NCBI RefSeq assembly: GCF_041821045.1
Contig: NZ_JBGUAW010000008.1
Location: 62,001-126,000, forward strand
Length of the DNA: 64,000 nucleotides
Direction: 5' to 3'
Source of the DNA: Thiohalorhabdus sp. Cl-TMA
GTDB lineage: Bacteria > Pseudomonadota > Gammaproteobacteria > Thiohalorhabdales > Thiohalorhabdaceae
In this document: positions 56,664 to 64,000 of the stretch, piece by piece
How positions within the stretch are numbered: position 1 is the first letter of the stretch
Layout of the letters: each line of letters starts with the position of its first letter
Position numbers and translations under genes: made by a program
The notes under the pieces: model-generated
Seen by the model: the letters and a program-made list of their open reading frames with translations, nothing else
Database searches by the model: none
What the model was told of the DNA's origin: nothing

Positions 56664-57986
56664 TCAGCCCGCTTCGGCGATCTTCCCGGCGGGGGCGGAG
56701 GCACCCACCATGCAGTGCTTGTGCTCGATGTGGTATTCGTACTCGTCGCGGAAATGCTGGATGGAGCTGACCACCGGGGCGACCTCCGCATCCCCGAAGG
56801 CGCAGATGGTCCGGCCCTCGATCCGGGAGCCGATGTTGAGGAGGGTGTCCAGGTCCTCCTGCCGACCCTGGCCCTGCTCGATGCGGTGCACGATCCGGTA
56901 GAGCCATCCGGCCCCTTCCCGGCAGGGCGTGCATTGGCCGCAGGACTCGTGGAAGAAGAACTTCGCCACCCGCTCCACGGCCCGGACAATGCAGGTGGTC
57001 TCGTCCATGACGATCACGGAGCCGGCACCGAGCATGGTCCCCGCCTTGGAGAGGGACTCGTAGTCCATATTGGCGTCCATCATTACATCGCCGGGCACGA
57101 TGGGCACCGAGGGACCTCCCGGGATCACGGCCTTCAGGCGGTTGCCGTCGCGCATACCCCCGGCCAGCTCGAGCAGCTCGGAGAAAGGCGTGCCCATGGG
57201 CACTTCGTAGTTCCCGGGCCGGTTCACGTGGCCGGATACCGCGAAGATCTTGGTCCCGCCGGAATCCGGCGTGCCGAGATTCTGGAACCACTCGCCGCCG
57301 TTGTTGATGATGGCGGGAACGGAGGCCAGGGTTTCCACGTTGTTCACGGTCGTCGGCCGCCCGAAGATGCCGTAGTTCGCCGGGAAAGGCGGCTTGAAGC
57401 GGGGCATGGCCTTTTTGCCCTCGATGGACTCGAGCATCGCCGTTTCCTCGCCGGCGATGTAGGCCCCGCCCCCCCGGTGCACGTACAGATCGAAGTCCAC
57501 CCCGGATCCGAGGATGTTCTGGCCCAGGTATCCGGCCTCGTACGCTTCGTCGATGGCCTGCTGGACGCGGACATAGGGCTCCCAGAACTCGCCCCGGATG
57601 TAGACGTAGCCCACCGTGGCATCCACCGCGAATCCGCCGATCACCATACCCTCCACCAGCATGTGGGGGTTGTAGCGCATGATGTCGCGGTCCTTGAAGG
57701 TGCCGGGCTCCGCCTCGTCGGCGTTACAGGCCAGATACTTGGGCTGGGGGGTGTCCACCGGCATGAACGACCACTTCAGGCCGGTGGGGAACCCCGCGCC
57801 GCCGCGCCCCCGCAGCCCGGACTGCTTGACCTCGCCGATCACGTCATCCCGGGTCATGCCCTCCTGGAGCACCTTCTTCACCGCCCGGTAGCCGCCGTTG
57901 TCCAGGTAGGCCTGGAGCGTGTGGCAATCCGGACGGTCGGTGCCGTCGAGGGTGACCAGCGTGTAGTCCTTCGGATATTCGGGCAT
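56664..57986 (-). CDS. nuoF: NADH-quinone oxidoreductase subunit F
   Basis: A 440-residue subunit binding NADH, FMN and one 4Fe-4S cluster. The nucleotide site is GLRGRGGAGFPTGLKW and CNADEAEPGTFKDRD; the cluster ligands are in ESCGQCTPCREG with the last Cys in RTICAFGDAE. Entry point of electrons from NADH. Confidence 0.97.
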   Translation of the reverse strand: MPEYPKDYTLVTLDGTDRPDCHTLQAYLDNGGYRAVKKVLQEGMTRDDVIGEVKQSGLRGRGGAGFPTGLKWSFMPVDTPQPKYLACNADEAEPGTFKDRDIMRYNPHMLVEGMVIGGFAVDATVGYVYIRGEFWEPYVRVQQAIDEAYEAGYLGQNILGSGVDFDLYVHRGGGAYIAGEETAMLESIEGKKAMPRFKPPFPANYGIFGRPTTVNNVETLASVPAIINNGGEWFQNLGTPDSGGTKIFAVSGHVNRPGNYEVPMGTPFSELLELAGGMRDGNRLKAVIPGGPSVPIVPGDVMMDANMDYESLSKAGTMLGAGSVIVMDETTCIVRAVERVAKFFFHESCGQCTPCREGAGWLYRIVHRIEQGQGRQEDLDTLLNIGSRIEGRTICAFGDAEVAPVVSSIQHFRDEYEYHIEHKHCMVGASAPAGKIAEAG

Positions 57987-58011
57987 CGCTCTTTCCCGTT
58001 CGCCTTCAGCG

Positions 58012-58485
58012 CTAATCGAGGCTGGCTAGGATCTCGTCCATCCGCTCCGGCGAGATGTCCTCGTAGTAATCCTTGCCGATCCAGACCACCGGAGCGCCGC
58101 CGCAAGCCCCCAGGCATTCCACTTCGGTAAGCGTGAAGCGGCCGTCCTCCGTGGTTTCCCCGAAATCGACTCCCAGCTTGCCGCGCAGATGATCGACGAT
58201 GCCGTCGGATCCGCAGAGCATGCAGGACAGATTGGTGCACACCTTGATCTGGTGCCTGCCCACCGGGGAGCGGTTGAACATGTCGTAGAAGGTCGCCGCC
58301 TCGTAGACCTTGATGGGCTCGAGATCCATGTACTCGGCGATGGACTCCAGGGTCGGCTCGTCCAGCCAACCGTACTCGTCCTGCGCGGCGTGCAGGGCCC
58401 AGATCAGCGCTGCCCGGTTCTGCTCGGGCGGATACTGCGCCCTCGCCTCGTCGATCCTCTTGCGAACGGACTCGGAGAGTTGCAT
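58012..58485 (-). CDS. nuoE: NADH-quinone oxidoreductase subunit E
   Basis: A 157-residue thioredoxin-fold subunit with one 2Fe-2S cluster: CTNLSCMLCG and EVECLGACGGAPVV supply the four cysteines. It lies 25 bases before nuoF. Confidence 0.96.
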   Translation of the reverse strand: MQLSESVRKRIDEARAQYPPEQNRAALIWALHAAQDEYGWLDEPTLESIAEYMDLEPIKVYEAATFYDMFNRSPVGRHQIKVCTNLSCMLCGSDGIVDHLRGKLGVDFGETTEDGRFTLTEVECLGACGGAPVVWIGKDYYEDISPERMDEILASLD

Positions 58486-58488
58486 GGC

Positions 58489-59742
58489 TTACCTGTCGAT
58501 CTCGCCGAACACAATGTCCTGGGTTCCGAGGATGGTCACCACGTCGGCCAGCATGTGGCCGCGGGCCATCTCGTCCATGGACGCCAAATGCGGGAACCCG
58601 GCGGCGCGGATCTTCATCCGGTAGGGCTTGTTGGCACCGTCGGAGACCAGATAGACGCCAAACTCGCCCTTGGGATGCTCCACCGCCTGGTAGGTTTCCC
58701 CGGGCGGAATATGGAAGCCCTCCGTGAACAGCTTGAAGTGGTGGATCAGGGCTTCCATGGACTGCTTCATCTCGGCGCGCGGCGGCGGAGCCACCTTGTA
58801 GTCGTCCGTCTTGATGGGCCCGGGATTCTCCCGCAGCCAGTCCACGCACTGCTTGATGATCTTCACGGATTCCCGCATCTCGGCCACACGGACCAAGTAG
58901 CGGTCGTAGGAGTCGCCCTCCGTTCCCACAGGCACGCGGAAGTCCATCCGGTCGTACACCGAATAGGGCTGCTTCTTGCGCAAATCCCATTCGATACCGG
59001 AGCCGCGCAGCATGGGACCGCTGAAGCCGAGCTGCTTGGCCCGCTCCGGAGAAACCACGCCCACCCCCACCAGTCGCTGCTTCCAGATCCGGTTGTCGGT
59101 GAGCAGGGTCTCGTAGTCGTCGATGCTCTTCGGGAAGAACTCGGTGAAGGCGTCGATGAAGTCCAGGAAGGAGCCTTCCCGGTACTTGTTCATCTCCTTG
59201 ACGTCCTTCTCCGAGTGCCACTTGGAAGGCTTGTACTTGGGCATGGAATCGGGCAGATCCCGGTTCACGCCCCCGGGTCGGTAATAGTTGGCGTGCAGCC
59301 GCGCCCCGCTGGCCGCCTCGTAGGCGTCCATGAGGTATTCCCGGTCCCGGAAGGTGTACAGGAACATGGTCATGGCGCCCACATCCATGCCGTGCGCCCC
59401 GAGCCACAGGAGGTGGTTCAGGATACGGGTGATCTCGTCGAACATGACCCGGATGTACTGGGCCCGCTCCGGTACCTCGATACCGCGAAGCTTCTCCACC
59501 GCCAGGCAGAAGGCGTGCTCGTTGGAGAGCATGGAGACGTAGTCCAGGCGGTCGAAGTACGGCAGGGCCTGCATGTAGGTCTTATGCTCGGCCAGCTTCT
59601 CGGTGCCCCGATGAAGCAGTCCGACGTGCGGATCCGCGCGCTGCACCACCTCCCCGTCCAGCTCGAGCACCAGCCGCAGCACCCCGTGGGCGGCCGGGTG
59701 CTGGGGGCCGAAGTTCAGGGTGTAGTTGCGGATCTCAGCCAT
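58489..59742 (-). CDS. nuoD: NADH-quinone oxidoreductase subunit D
   Basis: A 417-residue subunit, the 49-kDa homologue descended from hydrogenase large subunits. The quinone-site region starts [24 protein letters not shown] with the invariant histidine; [18 protein letters not shown] follows. It overlaps nuoC by eight bases. Confidence 0.97.
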   Translation of the reverse strand: MAEIRNYTLNFGPQHPAAHGVLRLVLELDGEVVQRADPHVGLLHRGTEKLAEHKTYMQALPYFDRLDYVSMLSNEHAFCLAVEKLRGIEVPERAQYIRVMFDEITRILNHLLWLGAHGMDVGAMTMFLYTFRDREYLMDAYEAASGARLHANYYRPGGVNRDLPDSMPKYKPSKWHSEKDVKEMNKYREGSFLDFIDAFTEFFPKSIDDYETLLTDNRIWKQRLVGVGVVSPERAKQLGFSGPMLRGSGIEWDLRKKQPYSVYDRMDFRVPVGTEGDSYDRYLVRVAEMRESVKIIKQCVDWLRENPGPIKTDDYKVAPPPRAEMKQSMEALIHHFKLFTEGFHIPPGETYQAVEHPKGEFGVYLVSDGANKPYRMKIRAAGFPHLASMDEMARGHMLADVVTILGTQDIVFGEIDR

Positions 59743-60328
59743 CTTCCTCGGCCTCCTGCCAATGGGTGCGCGGCACCAGGTTCCGTTCCTCGATGGTCAC
59801 CGGCTGATACACCACCCGCTGCCGATCCGGGTCATAGCGCATCTCCACATGGCCTTCCAGCGGGAAGTCCTTGCGGAAGGGATGGCCCGCGAAGCCATAG
59901 TCGGTGAGGATCCGGCGCAGGTCGGGGTGGCCTTCGTAGATCAGCCCGTACATGTCGAAGGCTTCGCGCTCGAACCAGGTGGCGGCGGCCCAGATGTCCA
60001 CCACGGTGGGCACGACCGGCCGGTCTTCCAGGACCCGCGCCCGCAGCCGGAGGCGATGGTTATGCCTGAGGGAGAGCAGATGGTAAACGGAGGCGAAACG
60101 CGGCGCGTCGGCGGGGTAATCGTAGTATTCCAGGTAGTCCACCCCGCACACGTCGATCAGCTGATCGAAGGCGAAGTCCGCGTTGTCCCGCAGGAAGAGG
60201 CAGACCTTCTGGAGGGATTGCGGAGCCACCTCCACCGTCCACTGGCCCAGGTATTCCTCGACACCGACAATGGCGTCGCCGAACTGAGCGCGCAGGGGCT
60301 CCTCAATGGTTTGCTGGTTTAGCGCCAT
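59735..60328 (-). CDS. nuoC: NADH-quinone oxidoreductase subunit C
   Basis: A 197-residue peripheral subunit (30-kDa type). The signature is [50 protein letters not shown] separate NuoC, not fused to NuoD as in E. coli, matches beta- and many gammaproteobacteria. Confidence 0.97.
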   Translation of the reverse strand: MALNQQTIEEPLRAQFGDAIVGVEEYLGQWTVEVAPQSLQKVCLFLRDNADFAFDQLIDVCGVDYLEYYDYPADAPRFASVYHLLSLRHNHRLRLRARVLEDRPVVPTVVDIWAAATWFEREAFDMYGLIYEGHPDLRRILTDYGFAGHPFRKDFPLEGHVEMRYDPDRQRVVYQPVTIEERNLVPRTHWQEAEEDG

Positions 60329-60337
60329 GGAGAACCT

Positions 60338-60817
60338 CTACTGGCGGGCGATGGTGTTGGTTCGCTTGATCTTCTTCTGCAGCTGGATGATCCCGTACAG
60401 CAGAGATTCAGCGGTGGGCGGACAGCCCGCCACGTAGATATCCACGGGAACGATCCGGTCGCTGCCCCGGACCACGGAGTAGCTGTAATGATAGTAGCCG
60501 CCGCCGTTGGAGCAGCTGCCCATGGAGATCACCCAGCGGGGCTCGGTCATCTGGTCATACACTTTCCGGAGCGCGGGGGCCATCTTGTTGACCAAGGTGC
60601 CGGCGATGATCATGACATCCGACTGGCGGGGGCTCGGCCGGAACACGACGCCGAGGCGGTCCATGTCGTAACGGGCGGCTCCGGTATGCATCATTTCCAC
60701 CGCACAGCAGGCCAGCCCGAAGGTCATGGGCCACAGAGAGCCGGTGCGGGTCCAATTGACGAGCTTATCGGCCGTGGTGGTCACCACGCCCTTTTCAAGC
60801 GCCCCTTCTACTCCCAT
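60338..60817 (-). CDS. nuoB: NADH-quinone oxidoreductase subunit B
   Basis: A 159-residue subunit holding the last cluster N2. The ligands are the adjacent pair in [27 protein letters not shown] and AGCPPTAE. The start [10 protein letters not shown] is chosen by family length and AAAGGAG upstream; it overlaps nuoA by 10 bases. Confidence 0.96.
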   Translation of the reverse strand: MGVEGALEKGVVTTTADKLVNWTRTGSLWPMTFGLACCAVEMMHTGAARYDMDRLGVVFRPSPRQSDVMIIAGTLVNKMAPALRKVYDQMTEPRWVISMGSCSNGGGYYHYSYSVVRGSDRIVPVDIYVAGCPPTAESLLYGIIQLQKKIKRTNTIARQ

Positions 60818-61164
60818 TCCAAGGCTCCTTTTTTCCACTCGTAAACGAAGCCGACCACCAGAATGCCCAGGAAGATCGCCATCGCAACGAAGCCGGTAGC
60901 GCCCATCTCATCGAGCACCACACTCCATGGGAAAAGAAAAGCGATTTCGAGGTCAAAAACGATGAACAGGATGGCAACCAGGTAATAGCGGACATCGAAG
61001 CGCATCCGGGCATCTTCAAAGGCTTCGAAGCCGCTCTCATAAGGGGACAGTTTTTCCGGGTCCGGGTTTCTCGGCGCGACCACATAGTTTGCGATCAGAG
61101 CGGCCACCCCGATCAAGAGCGCAATCACCAGAAAAACGAGGATGGGCAGATACTCTTGAAGCAT
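60808..61164 (-). CDS. nuoA: NADH-quinone oxidoreductase subunit A
   Basis: A 118-residue three-helix membrane subunit that heads the operon. [46 protein letters not shown] is diagnostic. Confidence 0.97.
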   Translation of the reverse strand: MLQEYLPILVFLVIALLIGVAALIANYVVAPRNPDPEKLSPYESGFEAFEDARMRFDVRYYLVAILFIVFDLEIAFLFPWSVVLDEMGATGFVAMAIFLGILVVGFVYEWKKGALEWE

Positions 61165-61515
61165 CGGCGTTCCTTACCCGGCTCGAGTGGAGAAATCGTA
61201 AGCCCTAGCCGCTACCCGGGAGGGAAGGGACCGGGCCCGTGGCCAGCCCTGGCCTGGAAAAGCCAAACGGAGTCTATGGCGTGCCCCTTGCCCTGTCAAG
61301 AAACGGTCACGGGCGCCGACGTCTCGCTACAGCCCCGCCATGCCGGGCTTTTTGGGTCCCAAGAACAAAAAAACCGCCCTTCTCTCCAAAGGAAGAGCGG
61401 TTTTCTCGTACGCCGAAGGAGGTAGGATCCGCCGCTCAGCCACGGGGCCCCGCCGCAGGCCCCGAACGCACCTTCTAGCGGAGGGTAGCGGGCTGCGCGA
61501 GTAGGGAGCGCGGAC
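61165..61515. promoter_or_regulatory. nuo upstream region
   Basis: This 351-base gap between secG and nuoA contains the secG-side terminator (61367-61404). The nuo promoter must lie between that and 61165. There is no tRNA-Leu here, which several gammaproteobacteria carry at this point. No gene is visible. Confidence 0.55.
61367..61404 (-). terminator. Intrinsic terminator after secG
   Basis: On the minus strand AAACCGC pairs with GCGGTTT across an inner TCTTCC/GGAGAGAAG part, followed by seven T residues. It ends the tpiA-secG transcript. Confidence 0.85.
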
Positions 61516-61923
61516 TTACTGCCCGCCCCCCTGGCCGCCACCGGAGCCCGGAATGGACGGGATCTGGGAACCGGCTCCCCCCGCTCCCGACCCGGGGGCG
61601 GCCGGGGAGTCCGTTGGCGGCTCGGGCGTATTCGGCGTGGTCTCCTGCTGCTGCGTCGGAGCCGGGGCCGGCTGCTCCATGAGGCTCTCATCGCCTCCCG
61701 TGGAGAGCACCGCGAGACTCAGGGAGCTGAGGAAGAACACCGTGCCCAGGATTCCCGTAACCCGGCCCAGGAAGCCCGTGGAGCCCTGGCTCCCGAAAAG
61801 GGTCTGGGACCCGCCGCCGCCGAAGGCCGTCCCCATTCCCCCCGATTGCCCGGGCTGCATGAGGACCACGCCGATCAGGGCGATGGAGACGATTACGTGG
61901 ATAATCCACAAGATAGTGACCAT
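61516..61923 (-). CDS. secG: Preprotein translocase subunit SecG
   Basis: A 135-residue inner-membrane protein with two helices (ILWIIHVIVSIALIGVVLM and FLGRVTGILGTVFFLSSLSLAVL) joined by QPGQSGGMGTAFGGGGSQTLFGSQG, the SecG hallmark. A long Pro/Gly/Thr-rich tail follows. It lies 45 bases after tpiA. Confidence 0.95.
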   Translation of the reverse strand: MVTILWIIHVIVSIALIGVVLMQPGQSGGMGTAFGGGGSQTLFGSQGSTGFLGRVTGILGTVFFLSSLSLAVLSTGGDESLMEQPAPAPTQQQETTPNTPEPPTDSPAAPGSGAGGAGSQIPSIPGSGGGQGGGQ

Positions 61924-61968
61924 GCGGTCTCCCGCTAGAGTGAACTGGGGACTGGAAGGTCGGACGGG

Positions 61969-62733
61969 CTACAGGTCCGAGGCCACCGCCGCCCGGAGAA
62001 TCCCGACAAACTCGTCCGCCTTCAGGGAGGCGCCGCCGATCAGGCCGCCGTCAATGTCCTCCTGGGCCATCAGATCCGGGGCGGAGGCGGCCTTCATGGA
62101 ACCTCCGTACAGGATCTTCAGGGATTGCCCCGTGACCGGATAGCCCTCCTTGACCTGCCCGCGGATCAGGGCGTGCATCTCCTGAGCCTGCTCCGGGGTG
62201 GCAGTCCGGCCGGTACCGATGGCCCACACCGGCTCGTAGGCGATCACCGCGTCCCGGAAGGCGTCCTCCTTGCCATCCCCGAGAACGGCCTCCACCTGCT
62301 CGCGAACCACCTGCTCCGCCTTGCCGGCGTCGCGCTCCGCCTCGGTCTCGCCCACGCAGAGAATCGGGATGAGGCCGTTGCGCTTAGCCGCATAGAACTT
62401 CTCGGCAACCAGCTCGTTGCTTTCGCTGAAGTACTCGCGACGCTCCGAGTGGCCGACCACCACATAGGTGCAGCCCAAGTCCTTGAGGAGCGGTCCGGCC
62501 ACTTCACCGGTGAAGGCGCCGCTGTCCTCCTGATGGAGGTTCTGCGCGCCCCAGGCGACGGGGGAGCCCTGCACCGCACCGGCTACGCGATCGATCAACG
62601 GGAAAGGCGGGCAGATCCCGGAGCCGACGTGCTCCCAATCCACCTCCGCCTCGGCGATCGCCCGGGCCAGATCTTCGGCCTCGCCCACGCGACCGTTCAT
62701 TTTCCAGTTGCCGACCACTAACGGCTGGCGCAT
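61969..62733 (-). CDS. tpiA: Triosephosphate isomerase
   Basis: A 254-residue enzyme interconverting dihydroxyacetone phosphate and glyceraldehyde 3-phosphate. NWKMNG holds the substrate lysine, VVGHSERREYF the catalytic histidine and IAYEPVWAIGTG the catalytic glutamate. It heads the pair with secG. Confidence 0.97.
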   Translation of the reverse strand: MRQPLVVGNWKMNGRVGEAEDLARAIAEAEVDWEHVGSGICPPFPLIDRVAGAVQGSPVAWGAQNLHQEDSGAFTGEVAGPLLKDLGCTYVVVGHSERREYFSESNELVAEKFYAAKRNGLIPILCVGETEAERDAGKAEQVVREQVEAVLGDGKEDAFRDAVIAYEPVWAIGTGRTATPEQAQEMHALIRGQVKEGYPVTGQSLKILYGGSMKAASAPDLMAQEDIDGGLIGGASLKADEFVGILRAAVASDL

Positions 62734-62962
62734 GCCTCCCTCCTCGGTAATCCTGTCGGAAAACGAGCCATCTTAGCCGTGCGGGAACGCAGGGTCAACG
62801 AAGACCCGGATTACAGGCGGGGAAATGCCATTCACTGGCCGAAAGAGGGAAATGGCGGTCCCTGCGAGCTATATCCTCCAGGGGCCGTAGCCCGCCTGGG
62901 TGACCGCCCCGCCACCGCGGGGCGGCATGCCGTTCGGACGCCGGAATCCCGGGAAGCCGGCT

Positions 62963-64000
62963 TCAGGCCTGGGCGGTTGCCACCTCCGCACGCACCACTT
63001 CGGCGATACGCTCCGCCAGCGCGTGGGTACCGGGCTCATCTCGGCCTTCCACCATCACCCGTACCTTGGGCTCCGTGCCGGAATTGCGCACCACGACCCG
63101 GCCCTCCTCGCCCAGCTCGGCTTCCACCTGGCGGATCACTTCCGCCACGGCCGGAAACTCCCCGATATCGCGCTGCTCGGGCAGGCGGATGCTTACCTGC
63201 GCCTGCGGGAAATAGCGCAGATCCGCTACCGCCTGATCCAGCGGCTGACCCGAGTGGGCCAGCTCTGCGAGCACCATCAGCGCAGTCACGATACCGTCGC
63301 CGGTGGTATTCCGGGTCAGGCACATGACGTGCCCGGAGGGCTCTCCTCCGAGAATCCAGCCGTGCTCCCGGAGCATCTGGAAGACGTGACGGTCTCCCAC
63401 GGGTGCGCGCTCGAAGGGGATTTCCGCTCCCGCCAGGCCCTGCTCCAGCCCCAGATTCGACATGATCGTCCCGACCACGCCGCCATCCAGCTCGCCGCGC
63501 TTCTTCATCTCCAGCGCGGCCAGATAGAGGACACCGTCACCGTCCACGATCCGTCCCCGGGAGTCGGCGAACACCACGCGGTCCCCGTCGCCGTCGAAGG
63601 CCATTCCGGCGTCCGCCTCCCGCGCCACCACCTCCGCGGCCATGGTGTCGGGATGCATGGAGCCCACGTCCTCATTGATATTGAAACCGTCCGGTCGAGC
63701 GCCCACCTCGATCACCTCGGCGCCAAGCTCCCGAAACACCTGGGGAGCCACCCGGTAGGTGGCGCCATGGGCACAGTCCACCACCAGCCGCATGCCCTCC
63801 AGAGTCAGATCCTTGGGGAAGGTGTGCTTGCAGAACTCGATGTAGCGCCCGGCGGCATCCTCCACCCGTGTGGCCTTGCCAAGCTTGGCCGGCTCGGCGG
63901 TCAGAAGGGGGTCCGCCATCCGGCTCTCGATGGCCGCTTCCACGTCATCAGCCAGCTTACAGCCGTCCGGACCGAAGAGCTTGATTCCGTTGTCCGCGAA
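62963..64000 (-). CDS. glmM: Phosphoglucosamine mutase, 5' end outside window
   Basis: The C-terminal 345 residues of GlmM, which converts glucosamine 6-phosphate to glucosamine 1-phosphate for cell-wall synthesis. The reading frame is open to the right edge (SADNGIKLFGPDGCKL region, ADDVEAAIESRM). The metal-binding loop is AFDGDGDRVVF; the sugar loop is GGEPSGHVM; the phosphate loop is VRNSGTEPKVRVMVEG. The catalytic serine lies beyond the window. 229 bases separate it from tpiA, with a GC-rich hairpin (62906-62927) but no T-run. Confidence 0.95.
   Translation of the reverse strand, partial: FADNGIKLFGPDGCKLADDVEAAIESRMADPLLTAEPAKLGKATRVEDAAGRYIEFCKHTFPKDLTLEGMRLVVDCAHGATYRVAPQVFRELGAEVIEVGARPDGFNINEDVGSMHPDTMAAEVVAREADAGMAFDGDGDRVVFADSRGRIVDGDGVLYLAALEMKKRGELDGGVVGTIMSNLGLEQGLAGAEIPFERAPVGDRHVFQMLREHGWILGGEPSGHVMCLTRNTTGDGIVTALMVLAELAHSGQPLDQAVADLRYFPQAQVSIRLPEQRDIGEFPAVAEVIRQVEAELGEEGRVVVRNSGTEPKVRVMVEGRDEPGTHALAERIAEVVRAEVATAQA

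Noticed and set aside
61277-61292. A sigma-54-like sequence on the plus strand (TGGCGTGCCCCTTGCC)
   Set aside because: Spacing fits but two bases of the -24 element differ and there is no plus-strand gene or terminator-bounded unit downstream.
61331-61353. A plus-strand hairpin with T-run (AGCCC...GGGCT-TTTT)
   Set aside because: The stem is only five bp and no plus-strand transcript is expected there.

Overview
The window comes from a high-GC bacterium, most likely a gammaproteobacterium. The evidence is gene order: thrS-infC-rpmI-rplT-pheS-pheT-ihfA-merR-tRNA-Pro, surE-pcm-yqaA-nlpD, alaC-hom-thrC, and glmM-tpiA-secG followed by a 14-gene nuoA-N operon. An O2-tolerant-type membrane-bound uptake hydrogenase suggests facultative use of H2. 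No plasmid, phage, IS element or CRISPR array is visible.

Bases 1-17,200 are the accessory and most interesting part. Divergent from one control region lie the hydrogenase maturation genes (hupD-hupF-hyaE-hupH', minus strand) and the structural genes hupS-hupL-hupC (plus strand). Next come a candidate non-coding RNA, cyanase (cynS, minus), a divergent three-gene nitrate/sulfonate/cyanate-type ABC transporter, and a NifA-like sigma-54 activator. After these is a convergent four-gene operon (OsmC-like, acyl-CoA dehydrogenase-like flavoprotein, DUF302-like, rubredoxin-FAD reductase), which is divergent from an outer-membrane porin. I find seven sequences matching the sigma-54 -24/-12 promoter, each with the required 10-bp GG-to-GC spacing. 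They lie before hupD, hupS, the candidate RNA, cynS, the ABC operon, the osmC-like operon and the porin. This makes the whole block look like one sigma-54 regulon joining H2 oxidation, cyanate use and an undescribed redox module. The intergenic regions also share palindromic elements.

Bases 17,200-38,300 carry mixed housekeeping genes: a gamma-glutamylcyclotransferase-like protein, an LRV-repeat protein, a methyltransferase, glpK, a small SAP-domain protein, cfa, an EAL-like/HDOD regulator, an AsmA-family protein, a cysteine-less redoxin, recJ with its usual phosphoglycerate-mutase-like neighbour, thrC-hom-alaC, an Mth938/DUF498 protein, nlpD, yqaA, pcm and surE. The rpoS gene often found after nlpD is not there.

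Bases 38,364-46,370 hold the translation and nucleoid-protein block, bounded by tRNA-Pro(GGG) and tRNA-Val(GAC). infC appears to start at an ATC codon. Bases 46,510-61,164 are a complete minus-strand operon for the 14-subunit proton-pumping NADH:quinone oxidoreductase. It is followed at the right edge by secG, tpiA and a 5'-truncated glmM. Hydrogenase (through its cytochrome b) and complex I would both deliver electrons to the quinone pool.
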